Assembly: GCA_041485385.1 (NCBI GenBank)
Contig: JBGPJM010000146.1
Location: 1 to 12,591, forward strand
Source: JBGPJM01 sp041485385
GTDB taxonomy: Bacteria > Planctomycetota > Phycisphaerae > Phycisphaerales > UBA1924
Direction: 5' to 3'
Length of the DNA: 12,591 nt
Positions 1 through 7,341 of this stretch are shown here, piece after piece. Numbering within the stretch: the stretch's first letter is position 1; every line of letters begins with the position of its first letter. A program made the translations under genes and the position numbers. Below the pieces are notes generated by a model, which had not been told where the DNA came from, searched no databases, and saw only the letters and a program-made list of their open reading frames with translations.

Positions 1-1253
1 AGACTCCCGAGGCCGGGCGGATGGACGCCACCGGACGCGTACCAGAAGGCATCGAGAACGACGACAAACCGTACTACGAGCAGATCGGCAAGGTCTTCAA
101 GGACATCACGAAGATGACCGACGCTCCCACCGGCGAGCTTGCCGGGTCCCTGCACGGATGGACGTACGCGTTCCTTGGTCTCTACTCCTTCAGCACGCCC
201 GTCTGGGTCCGGCCGGACCAGGTGAAGAAGGAGGAGAAGAAGGAGGGCGAGGGGGAAAAGAAGCCGGAGGCCAAGCCTGACGCGGCCCCCCCGCCGCCGG
301 GCGCCCCGCCGCCGGCGGGACCCAGCGACGCCGAGGTCCAGCAGATAATCTCCCAGTTCCAGAGCGCCACGCGCGATCAGCGGCGCGAGCTCATGACGCG
401 GGTCCGCACCATGCCGGAGGCCGTGCAGGAGCGGATCCGTGCCGCGGCGTTCGGCGGCGGAGGGCCGCGCGGCGGGGGAGGCGGAGGCGGGGCCCCGCCG
501 GGCCCTGCGCGTCCCCAGGCCGACGGCGACGATGCCAAGTGGCTCAAGTACAGCGATGAGCAGCGGGACAAGTCCGGGTTTGTCGAGTGGAAGCCCTTCG
601 AGCACCCGCAGCTTGGGCCGGTCGAGATCGGCGGATTCGTCCCGGGGTTCAAGACGGGTCCGCCGATGCCCCCGGCGCCGGGTGCTGCGGAGGAGATCGC
701 CGGTCTGGTCGACGACCAGACGAAGTTCGCGGTGGAGCTGATCGGGAGGCTGCCGCGGCTCACGGTGGAGGATCCCACGGTCGAGCGCGTGGGGGCCGGC
801 GTGTGGAGGATCTCGACACGTGTGGTGAACGAGGGGTATCTGCCGACACGATCGGCGATCGCGGTGAAAGCGCGCCGGCTTCCGCCCGTGCTGATCTCGA
901 TCAACGTGCCGGAGCCGGCCATCATCTCCGGCGAACGGCTGGCGCGGGCGCCGACCATCCCGGGGAGCGGCGGGGCCCGGGCCGTCGAGTGGGTGATCGC
1001 CGCCGACGACGGTTCCACGGTCGAGCTCACCGTCCGCTCGGCCGAGCTGGGTGAGCAGAAGGTGCCGATCACACTCAAGGAACATCGCGGCGGCCCCCCC
1101 CCTCCGCCGCCCCCCCCTCCCCCGGCCCCGCCTTCCGCCACACCCCCGACGACGCCACCGGGCGACGCTGACAAGAAGGGCCAGCCCGCGTTACCCGAGA
1201 AGCCGGCCGCGAAGAGCCCGCCGCAGGATCCGACGAAGGAGGGTGGACGATGA
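1..1253 (+). CDS. M14-type zinc carboxypeptidase-like protein, C-terminal part, probably inactive (5' end outside window)
   Basis: The frame is open from the left edge, so the gene is partial; the first ATG inside the window (21) is probably an internal Met. Residues are counted from that Met. Residues 19-62 match the end of an M14 catalytic domain and align with the neighbouring carboxypeptidase (GWT..FLGLYSFSTPVW against DWT..GLGIFSFTNEMW). The catalytic Glu of that motif is Pro here (residue 60), so hydrolytic activity is unlikely. Residues 66-172 are an insert not present in the neighbour: a Lys/Glu/Pro stretch, a short probable helix (102-142) and a Gly-rich run. The family sequence resumes with EW..FEHPQLG..EIGG near 189-205 and a beta-rich C-terminal domain containing YLPTRSA. 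A Pro-rich tail ends the protein. The gene overlaps the next one by four bases (ATGA), so the two are probably co-translated paralogues. The zinc-ligand half lies outside the window and cannot be judged. Confidence 0.8.
   Translation, partial: TPEAGRMDATGRVPEGIENDDKPYYEQIGKVFKDITKMTDAPTGELAGSLHGWTYAFLGLYSFSTPVWVRPDQVKKEEKKEGEGEKKPEAKPDAAPPPPGAPPPAGPSDAEVQQIISQFQSATRDQRRELMTRVRTMPEAVQERIRAAAFGGGGPRGGGGGGGAPPGPARPQADGDDAKWLKYSDEQRDKSGFVEWKPFEHPQLGPVEIGGFVPGFKTGPPMPPAPGAAEEIAGLVDDQTKFAVELIGRLPRLTVEDPTVERVGAGVWRISTRVVNEGYLPTRSAIAVKARRLPPVLISINVPEPAIISGERLARAPTIPGSGGARAVEWVIAADDGSTVELTVRSAELGEQKVPITLKEHRGGPPPPPPPPPPAPPSATPPTTPPGDADKKGQPALPEKPAAKSPPQDPTKEGGR
1236..1243 (+). promoter_or_regulatory. 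Strong Shine-Dalgarno for the second M14 gene
   Basis: AAGGAGGG lies inside the end of the upstream gene. AAGGAGG is followed by seven bases and then the ATG at 1250. It fixes the start of the second carboxypeptidase, which opens with a signal peptide, and supports coupled translation across the ATGA overlap. Confidence 0.75.
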
Positions 1254-2533
1254 GAATCACGATGCTGAACAGATTGCTGGGCGCCGCGGTGGGCGCGGCG
1301 GGCCTGCTGGCGATTTCCCCTATTGTGATCGCGCAGGAACACATCCCCGCGAAGGTCGAGATCGCCTGGGATCGCTACTCCACGTATGAGCAGCTCTGCG
1401 ACCACATCAAGGCGATCGCCGCGGCCTACCCCGATTTGGTGCAGGTGAAGGTCCTCGGCAAATCCGGGCAGGGGCGCGACCTGATTCTGGCGATCGTGAA
1501 CAGCCCCAAGACAGGGCCGGACGCCTCCAAGCCCGCGATGTGGATCGACGGGAACGTGCACGGAAACGAGATCCAGGCGGGCGAAGCGGTTGTGTATGCG
1601 CTGTGGTACCTGACCAAGGCGTACGGAAGAAACGAGGACCTCACCAAGCTGCTGGACAGCTGCTCGTTCTACCTGCTGCCGAGCCAGAACCCCGACGGGC
1701 GCGACTACTGGTTCAGCCACGCCAACAACCCCAGCAGCTCGCGCAGCAATCAGCGCCCGGTGGACAACGACCAGGACGGCCTCGTCGACGAGGACCCCGA
1801 CGACGACCTGGACGGCGACGGCTCCATCACGACGATGTGGAAGAACGACCCGGGGCACGGCGACTGGATCCGTCTGCAGACCGATCCGCGGGTCTTCCAG
1901 CGCGTGAGGCCCGACCAGAAGGGCGACTGGATCTTCCTGGGCGAGGAGGGGATCGACAACGACGGCGACGGGCTGATCAACGAGGACCCGCCCGGCGGCG
2001 ACGACATGAACCGCAACTGGCCCAGCGACTGGCAGCCGGGGTACGTGCAGGGGGGCGCCGGGCAGTTCCCGCTGAGCAACCCCGAGCCACGGGCCATCAG
2101 CCGGTTCATACTGGACCACCCCAACATCGGCGCTGTGCAGAGCTACCACAACGCCGGCGGCATGATCCTTCGCGGCCCGGGCGCGAGCTACCGGGAGGCT
2201 TCGTACCCCGGCGAGGACCGGGCTGTGTACGACGAGATCGGGAGGCTGGGCGAGCAGCTGCTGCCGTACTACCGGTACATGGTCATCTACCGCGACCTGT
2301 ACACGGTGCACGGCGGCTTCGTGGACTGGACGGCCGAGGGGCTGGGGATCTTCAGCTTCACCAACGAGATGTGGAGCGACGCCAAGTACTTCCAGCGCGA
2401 CGTCATGCCCGATGAAGCGCGGGAATGGGTGTGGCGCGACCACATGGTCTTTGGCCAGACGTTCACGGAGTACAAGGAGTTCGACCATCCCAAGTACGGC
2501 AAGATCCTCATCGGCGGACCGAACAAGTGGTAG
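1250..2533 (+). CDS. Secreted M14 family zinc carboxypeptidase, ended early by an in-frame TAG
   Basis: The predicted 427-residue product is a zinc-dependent exopeptidase or amidohydrolase of the M14 fold, exported by a signal peptide (about residues 1-28, cleavage near IVIA/QE). Visible M14 signatures are HGNE with zinc ligands H104 and E107, NPDGR at 147-151, the substrate-binding MNRNW at 253-257, the third zinc ligand H300 in SYHN, and the catalytic E373 in FTNEMW. An acidic insert between about 171 and 252 contains two Asp/Gly-rich loops (DNDQDGLVDED and DNDGDGLINED) resembling calcium-binding loops; such inserts occur in bacterial M14 enzymes. The start is set by an ideal Shine-Dalgarno and the ATGA overlap with the preceding paralogue. 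The stop looks premature: the same frame continues with a family-like C-terminal domain to 3022. The catalytic domain is complete without it. The substrate cannot be deduced. Confidence 0.9.
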   Translation: MRITMLNRLLGAAVGAAGLLAISPIVIAQEHIPAKVEIAWDRYSTYEQLCDHIKAIAAAYPDLVQVKVLGKSGQGRDLILAIVNSPKTGPDASKPAMWIDGNVHGNEIQAGEAVVYALWYLTKAYGRNEDLTKLLDSCSFYLLPSQNPDGRDYWFSHANNPSSSRSNQRPVDNDQDGLVDEDPDDDLDGDGSITTMWKNDPGHGDWIRLQTDPRVFQRVRPDQKGDWIFLGEEGIDNDGDGLINEDPPGGDDMNRNWPSDWQPGYVQGGAGQFPLSNPEPRAISRFILDHPNIGAVQSYHNAGGMILRGPGASYREASYPGEDRAVYDEIGRLGEQLLPYYRYMVIYRDLYTVHGGFVDWTAEGLGIFSFTNEMWSDAKYFQRDVMPDEAREWVWRDHMVFGQTFTEYKEFDHPKYGKILIGGPNKW

Positions 2534-2539
2534 TCGCGC

Positions 2540-3022
2540 GTGACGCCGACGTTCATGCTCGAGGAGGAGTGCCATCGCAACTTCGCGTTCACGATGTACC
2601 ACGCCGGCCAGATGCCGCAGCTTTCCTTCGGCCGGAGCGACGTGGCGACGGTGCGCCCGGCGGTCTGGTCCGTCACGATCGAGATCAAGAACGAGAAGCT
2701 GATCCCGACCCGCAGCGGCCTGGCGAGGATCAACCGGATCGGCCGGAGCGACCTCCTGACATGCGGCGCGGGGAAGATCGGCACGGCGAAGGTCGTCGCG
2801 GCGGGGACCGTCGGCGGGTGGTTCGACAACCAGATGGACGCGGTCCGCCACGAGCCCGGCCGGCTTCAGGTCGACCGGGGGATCGGGGCGCGTGAATCGC
2901 GCATCTTCCGGTTCATCATCGAGGGAAACGAGGGCGACGAGGTTGCGCTCAAGTACGAGTCGCAGAAGGCCAAGACCGTCGAAACGACTGTCGTGCTGAA
3001 GGCGACTCCGAAGCGACCCTAG
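2540..3022 (+). pseudogene. C-terminal domain of the M14 carboxypeptidase, severed by the TAG at 2531-2533
   Basis: This 160-codon stretch lies in exactly the same frame as the carboxypeptidase and begins two codons after its TAG. It reads like a direct continuation: SRVTPTFMLEEECHRN, then a beta-rich domain with VWSVTIEIKN and LIPTRSG. The latter matches YLPTRSA in the upstream paralogue, which has this domain on one uninterrupted chain. It keeps GC-rich codon use and an open frame to a TAG at 3020-3022, so any loss is recent or the region is still translated. A GTG at 2540 could allow re-initiation, but no Shine-Dalgarno precedes it and the product would lack a signal peptide, so it could not easily join its secreted partner. 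Alternatives are a sequencing error, a real nonsense mutation or TAG readthrough. Confidence 0.65.
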
Positions 3023-3042
3023 GACGCGCGGAGAGAGCCGGA

Positions 3043-3059
3043 GCGGCGCCCTCTGCCGC
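3043..3059. terminator. Weak hairpin between convergent genes
   Basis: GCGGC and GCCGC pair as a five-base GC stem around a seven-base loop, in the 43-base gap between the end of the M14 unit and the end of batE. There is no T tract on either side, so intrinsic termination is doubtful. The position between converging genes is the main argument. Confidence 0.2.
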
Positions 3060-3065
3060 GTGTCA

Positions 3066-3902
3066 CTACGGCGCCTGGACCCGCTCGATGGCGGTGGCCG
3101 GGAGCCACGCCTGCGAGGCATCGGGGAGGCGGACGAGCGCCCACGGCCCACGGGACTCGATCAGGCGCACCTCCGTGCCGCCCTTGATGGGTTTTTCGGG
3201 GCTGGCCTCGTACGCGACGTCGTCCGGGCCCTTGCGCGCCGTGACCTCGGCCGCAATGACGACGGCGTCGGCGGCCGTTTGACGGAGTCGGAGTTCACGC
3301 GGGACCAGGCTGGCCCCGGCAATGAGGCTGACGACGGCCGCGGCGGCGATCATGCCCCTGGCGGGCCGGCGCGGGCCGCCAAGCAGCCGCCGGGCCGCCA
3401 GCAGCCACGCAAGCGCGAACGTGCCGGCGAAGACCGCGAAGCGAATGGATGCAGGGACGGCCTCCAGCAGCAACAGCGACGATCGTTGGGTGCCGTCTTC
3501 CGTCGCGTCATCGGGCGCAATCTTCTGGCGCGCCACCGTCAGGTTGGCCTGCACGGCCTCGCTCAGCGGCATGAGAACTTCCGCGCGCCGGAAGTTCAGG
3601 ACGGCGCGCCCGGTCTGTCCGGAAAGCAGGTACGCGTTCCCCAGGTCGTAGTAGAGCGGGACGCTACGCCGGCCCGGGGTCGCCGGGCTGCCGGAGATGA
3701 TCTGCTCGTACAACGCCGCGCTGCGCCGCAGGGATGCTGCCGCGCCCGATGGGTCCGTCGACAACAGGCGCGCGCCCTCGGCGTAGGCGGCGCTCGCCTG
3801 CGTGAACAGGTCCTCGGGCGAAGCCGGCGCCTCGGCGCCACGGGCTGCCCCCGAGACGATGGCGAGAGTCACGAGGACTATCGGCGTAAGAGCCCGCCTC
3901 AT
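3066..3902 (-). CDS. batE: BatE-like TPR protein with C-terminal SH3-like domain
   Basis: The 278-residue protein is last in the Bat operon. Residues 1-23 form a signal peptide or N-terminal anchor. Residues 30-125 are TPR-like helices (LYYDLGNAYLLSGQTGRAVLNFRRAE is typical). Two hydrophobic segments follow near 152-170 and 183-200. Residues 213-276 resemble a bacterial SH3 domain (GGTEVRLIESRGPWALVRL, ending SQAWLPATAIERV). This order is that of BatE, thought to scaffold the Bat complex on the periplasmic side. Its ATG overlaps the TGA of batD as ATGA, indicating coupling. A second in-frame stop (TGA) directly follows the TAG. The family assignment is firm; the molecular role is not established. 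Confidence 0.88.
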   Translation of the reverse strand: MRRALTPIVLVTLAIVSGAARGAEAPASPEDLFTQASAAYAEGARLLSTDPSGAAASLRRSAALYEQIISGSPATPGRRSVPLYYDLGNAYLLSGQTGRAVLNFRRAEVLMPLSEAVQANLTVARQKIAPDDATEDGTQRSSLLLLEAVPASIRFAVFAGTFALAWLLAARRLLGGPRRPARGMIAAAAVVSLIAGASLVPRELRLRQTAADAVVIAAEVTARKGPDDVAYEASPEKPIKGGTEVRLIESRGPWALVRLPDASQAWLPATAIERVQAP

Positions 3903-5860
3903 CGCGAACCCTCCAGCTCGCCGGCCAGGCGGTCGAGCAACGCCCGGGCCTCGTCGACGAGCGTCCCGGGCTGTTCCGCCAGTCCGCCGGCGAAGAGGTG
4001 CGCATCGCAGCGGCCCAGGAGTTGCTCGGCATCGCCGGCGCTCGGAACGCCGCGCTTCTGGAGCATCGCCGCACCCTGGGTGCCGGTGAGGCCCGCCTCG
4101 GGGAGGGCGAGCACGTCGGCGATGTACCCTCGCACGGCGGCGCTGACGGCCGACGCCGACGTGTGCCGTGGATCAGCCCCCCTCCCCACGGCGGGGTGGA
4201 CCTTCGCTGCCGCACGCAGGCGCGATCTCGCCCGGGCGAGGGCCCGGCGCCGGCGCCTTGCCGGGGAGGGGGGGTCTCGCGCGGCCCGTCGGTGCACGAA
4301 AACGGCCGCGGCGGTCAGGAGGTAGAGCCCCGGTGGGACCGCCACGGCGCCGATCCCGATCGGCCCGCGCAGGGCGCTGGCGAGGTCGAAGCCGGCGTCC
4401 CGCCCCCCCAAGGCCGCCGGCGACGTGATGATCGGCGCGAGGCCGCCCGCCCCCCCCCGTCGCTGCCCACTGGCCTGCTCCTTGGATACGCCCTGCGTAT
4501 CGCCCTCGAGCGTGACCTCGGTGGTGGGATGAACGGTGAGCGGGATGGGGCGCGACTTGGCGATGCCGTACGCGCCGGAGGCGACGTCGAAGTAGGGCAC
4601 CTGTATCGGCGGGATCTCGGTGACGCGGTCGGAGCCGGCCCGGATGATCTGCGTGAAGACGGCGGCGCCCGGCTGGACGGTCGGGAGCGTCGGCTCGCGG
4701 GGGAGCTTGAACGAATCGGCGAGGCCCGGCTGCCGGGCAAGGGCCAGCGGCGGCACACGTTCGAGCGGCTCTGGCCCCAGCACGCGCACGGTGAGCGTGA
4801 TCGGATCGCCGACGTTCACCTCCGTCGGCTGCGCGGTCGCCTCGACTGTGAACTCGCCGATCAGGCCCATGAACCCCGGCGGGGCGGGCTCGGGCAGGGG
4901 CAGCACCTCGAGGTTGAGCGGATCGGAGGCGACGACCCGGCGCTCGGTCTTGGCGACGTCGTCGAACGCGAAATCGAAAACGGAGCGCTGCCGCCGGCCG
5001 ACGACGGCGTCGAAGGCCACGTGCGCGGGGCCGACGGCGATCCGCCCCCCCCCCTCCCCCGGCTTGTGCGGCACGAGGATCCGGTCCAGCGTGACGGTCT
5101 CGTACACCTGGCCGTCGAGCTCGGCACGGGCCCGCGAGGCGACGGCCGGCTGACCGAGGAAGTCGAACGTGATGAAGCGGGGGTCGCCTTCGCGGGTGCC
5201 CGGCGGGCGCGGGTCGGGGGCGGGCAGCAGGTCGTAGTCGCCCCCCCCCCTCGCGGCGCCAGGGACCGAGAAGCTGAACCGCTGGACGTCCTGGCCGATG
5301 TACCAGGTGAGGCGCACGCGCACGGGCTCGCCGGCGTAGAGGCGGCTCTTCTCGGCGGTCAGCCGGAGTTTGAAGCCCTCGACGCTCCCCGGCTCGATAA
5401 CGTTCACCTGGATCGGCTCGGTCTGGTAGGGCTGGCCATTCACGACGAGGCGGATCGGCGGGATGGTGTGCACGCCCTTGCTGGTCGGAGTCAGGCGGTA
5501 CTGGAACACGTACCCCTTGAAGCTGTCTTCGCTGCGCCGGCCGTTGATGATCATGACGCTGGAATGCGAGACGTCCTGACCACCGAGGAACTCGACGTCG
5601 AAGCCGGTCAGCTCGGAGAGGTCGGGCTGATCGGGGTTGCGGGAGCCGCCGACACGGACCTGGAGGGTGATGCTGTCCCCCAGGTACGCGGTTGCCGGGT
5701 CAACTGTGGCCGCGACGGAGACGTTATCGGGACGGGCGAGCGCGGGGGCGGCGCCGAGGGCGGCGAGCGACAGCGCACAAACGGTTGCCAGACACGAAAC
5801 GACCGTCCGAAGCCGTGGACAAGATCGCTGATCAGGGTTCCTGGAGAGCTGGAGAATCAT
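3899..5860 (-). CDS. batD: BatD-like membrane protein with periplasmic beta domains
   Basis: The 653-residue protein has a signal peptide (cleavage near APALA/RP, residue 42). Repeated beta-sandwich segments follow: VDPATAYLGDSITLQVRV near the N-terminus and a related AQPTEVNVGDPITLTVRV further on, each with the oxygen-tolerance (BatD) family pattern. One transmembrane helix lies near 505-522, followed by an Arg-rich stretch and a helical cytoplasmic tail. BatD is expected to hold the VWA proteins and TPR partners together at the inner membrane; this is a family inference. The start is one base after the batC stop, with AGAAGGA eight bases upstream of the ATG. Three C runs of nine to ten bases encode Gly-rich linkers and leave the frame intact. 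The end overlaps batE. Confidence 0.9.
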   Translation of the reverse strand: MILQLSRNPDQRSCPRLRTVVSCLATVCALSLAALGAAPALARPDNVSVAATVDPATAYLGDSITLQVRVGGSRNPDQPDLSELTGFDVEFLGGQDVSHSSVMIINGRRSEDSFKGYVFQYRLTPTSKGVHTIPPIRLVVNGQPYQTEPIQVNVIEPGSVEGFKLRLTAEKSRLYAGEPVRVRLTWYIGQDVQRFSFSVPGAARGGGDYDLLPAPDPRPPGTREGDPRFITFDFLGQPAVASRARAELDGQVYETVTLDRILVPHKPGEGGGRIAVGPAHVAFDAVVGRRQRSVFDFAFDDVAKTERRVVASDPLNLEVLPLPEPAPPGFMGLIGEFTVEATAQPTEVNVGDPITLTVRVLGPEPLERVPPLALARQPGLADSFKLPREPTLPTVQPGAAVFTQIIRAGSDRVTEIPPIQVPYFDVASGAYGIAKSRPIPLTVHPTTEVTLEGDTQGVSKEQASGQRRGGAGGLAPIITSPAALGGRDAGFDLASALRGPIGIGAVAVPPGLYLLTAAAVFVHRRAARDPPSPARRRRRALARARSRLRAAAKVHPAVGRGADPRHTSASAVSAAVRGYIADVLALPEAGLTGTQGAAMLQKRGVPSAGDAEQLLGRCDAHLFAGGLAEQPGTLVDEARALLDRLAGELEGSR

Positions 5861-5861
5861 C

Positions 5862-7238
5862 TCACCAATCCTTCTGCACGGGTCGGGGTTTGCCGGACCG
5901 TTCGCGCAGGGCGCGGAGGTACCGCTGCATCAGCTCACGGTCGCGGCGCTCCTTGTCGAGCACCTGCGCGACGGTGAGGTCCCCCATGGGCTGCTGCGCC
6001 TGTGGCGGCTGGTTGTCGGGTGTCTGGGCCGGCTTGGGTTCGGCGCTCTGGGCCTGAGCCGGCTGTTTGCTCTGGGCCGGCGCGTCCTGGGCGGGCTGCT
6101 TTGTCTCCGGCTGATGACTCTGCTGCTCCTGTGCCTCGCGGCCGGCCTGGTTCAGCAGTTCGGCGGCCTCTTGCTGGGACTTGGCCGCTTCACCGGGGTT
6201 GCCCTGCTTGAGGCTCTCCTGGGCTTCCTCTTGTTTCGACTGTGCCTGCGCCACCCGTTGCTGGGCGTCCTTCTGCCGATCCTGGTCGGGCGGCTTCTGC
6301 TTGTCCAGGTCCCTGGCGGCCTGCTGCGTCTGCTCGGTCAGGTCCTGCTGCTTCTGCGCGAGCCCGTCACGGCGTTTGTCGAGCTGCGGCTGGCTCGACG
6401 CGTCGGGCTTCTGGGCCGCGGCGTCCTGCTGCTTGGCAAGGTCCTGGCTCTCGCGGGAAAGCTGCTGCTGCCGCTGGGCTAGGTCACGGAGGCGGTCGGA
6501 GGGAGATGACTGCTTCTGCGGTTGCTGGTCGTCCGGCTGCGGCTGCTGGTTCTCCTGAGACTGCTGGCCGTTCTTGCCCTGCTGTTCGCGGCCCTGCTGA
6601 CCCTGCTGTTGTTGCTGAGTCTGCTGATCTTTCTGTTGCCGCTGCTGACCGGAGGACGATTTCTGATCCTTCGGCTGGCCTTGCTGCTGTTGCTGCTGCT
6701 GGCCCTGCGACTGCTGGGGCTGCTGCTGGTCCTGTTTCTGCTGCTGCGAGAACCTGTCCCGGAGTTCCTTGATGCGGCGCTGCACGGCTTCGATGTTCCT
6801 GGCGGTGTCCTGGTCGGCCGAGTCCAGGTCGTGGGCGCCGCGGAAGAATCGCTCGCTGCGCCGGAGGTGCTCGATGGCCTTGGCAGGGTTCTGCTCGGCC
6901 GCCTTGGCGCGCTGGTGCTCGATCACACCGAGGTTGTATCGCGCGGACGCCGCGAGCGACCCGGCGCCGGGGGAGGCGTCGACCTGCTTGAAGTATGGCT
7001 CGGCGGCGTCGAGATCCCCGGCCGCGGCGCTCGCGCAGCCGAGGTTGTAGAGCAGGCGCGGCGATCGTTCGGCGGGCTCGGCGTAGGCCGCGATGGCCTC
7101 TTTGTACTTGCCTTCCTTGAAGAGCGCGTTGCCGCGAGCGAGCGCGTCGTCAACAGGGTCGGCAAGGGCGACCGAGGCCGGCACGACGAACACGACTATC
7201 CCGAGCAGCAAGAGGAGCAGACGCAGCGCCGGGCACAT
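5862..7238 (-). CDS. batC: BatC-like TPR protein with a long Gln-rich region
   Basis: With this start the protein has 458 residues: a signal peptide (1-26, poly-Leu core, ending ASVALA), TPR-like helices at about 33-160 (ALARGNALFKEGKYKEAIAAY, LLYNLGCASAAAGDLDAAEPYF), a Gln-rich hydrophilic region at 165-417, and a charged tail containing LTVAQVLDKERRDRELMQRYL. TPR plus a polar Gln-rich tail between batB and batD fits BatC, a predicted periplasmic scaffold. The start is ambiguous. A GTG at 7364 with GGAGG nine bases upstream would add 42 residues and overlap batB by 23 bases. I prefer the ATG at 7238 because it begins the signal peptide, and the extra stretch is Gly/Arg/Ser-rich with weaker GC bias at third positions. 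No strong Shine-Dalgarno precedes the ATG. Confidence 0.85.
   Translation of the reverse strand: MCPALRLLLLLLGIVVFVVPASVALADPVDDALARGNALFKEGKYKEAIAAYAEPAERSPRLLYNLGCASAAAGDLDAAEPYFKQVDASPGAGSLAASARYNLGVIEHQRAKAAEQNPAKAIEHLRRSERFFRGAHDLDSADQDTARNIEAVQRRIKELRDRFSQQQKQDQQQPQQSQGQQQQQQQGQPKDQKSSSGQQRQQKDQQTQQQQQGQQGREQQGKNGQQSQENQQPQPDDQQPQKQSSPSDRLRDLAQRQQQLSRESQDLAKQQDAAAQKPDASSQPQLDKRRDGLAQKQQDLTEQTQQAARDLDKQKPPDQDRQKDAQQRVAQAQSKQEEAQESLKQGNPGEAAKSQQEAAELLNQAGREAQEQQSHQPETKQPAQDAPAQSKQPAQAQSAEPKPAQTPDNQPPQAQQPMGDLTVAQVLDKERRDRELMQRYLRALRERSGKPRPVQKDW
5869..5875 (-). promoter_or_regulatory. Shine-Dalgarno of batD
   Basis: On the minus strand AGAAGGA lies eight bases before the ATG of batD, inside the last codons of batC. 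It supports this start although only one base separates the two genes. Confidence 0.5.
5988..6746 (-). repeat. Gln-rich low-complexity coding segment of batC
   Basis: About 250 codons are dominated by CAG/CAA with Lys, Asp, Ser and Pro between them. The longest pure run is seven Gln at 6681-6701. The coding strand is thus rich in CAG units, and the other strand shows a false poly-Leu frame. The segment is probably disordered or coiled-coil forming, and CAG repeats may vary in length between strains. Confidence 0.8.
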
Positions 7239-7341
7239 CCAGCGGCCCGCGCCGCCTCGGGGGAGCTGTCGGCGACCCTCGCCTGCCGCGACAGATCCCC
7301 GCCCCGGCGAGGCGGTGCTCGCGCGGCCCGTGCCTGGGCCG

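Noticed and set aside
2531..2533. TAG read as pyrrolysine
   Set aside because: TAG ends several genes in this window, no pylT or pyl synthesis genes are seen, and M14 enzymes are not known to need this residue.
377..3151. A 924-codon open frame on the minus strand opposite both M14 genes
   Set aside because: It is antisense to genes with clear family motifs. Its product is a Val/Ala/Arg/Asp-rich string without any domain, as expected of a shadow frame in GC-rich DNA.
3998..5977. A 659-codon open frame on the plus strand opposite batD
   Set aside because: It mirrors batD codons, has no recognisable motif, and batD has signal peptide, family repeats and a Shine-Dalgarno.
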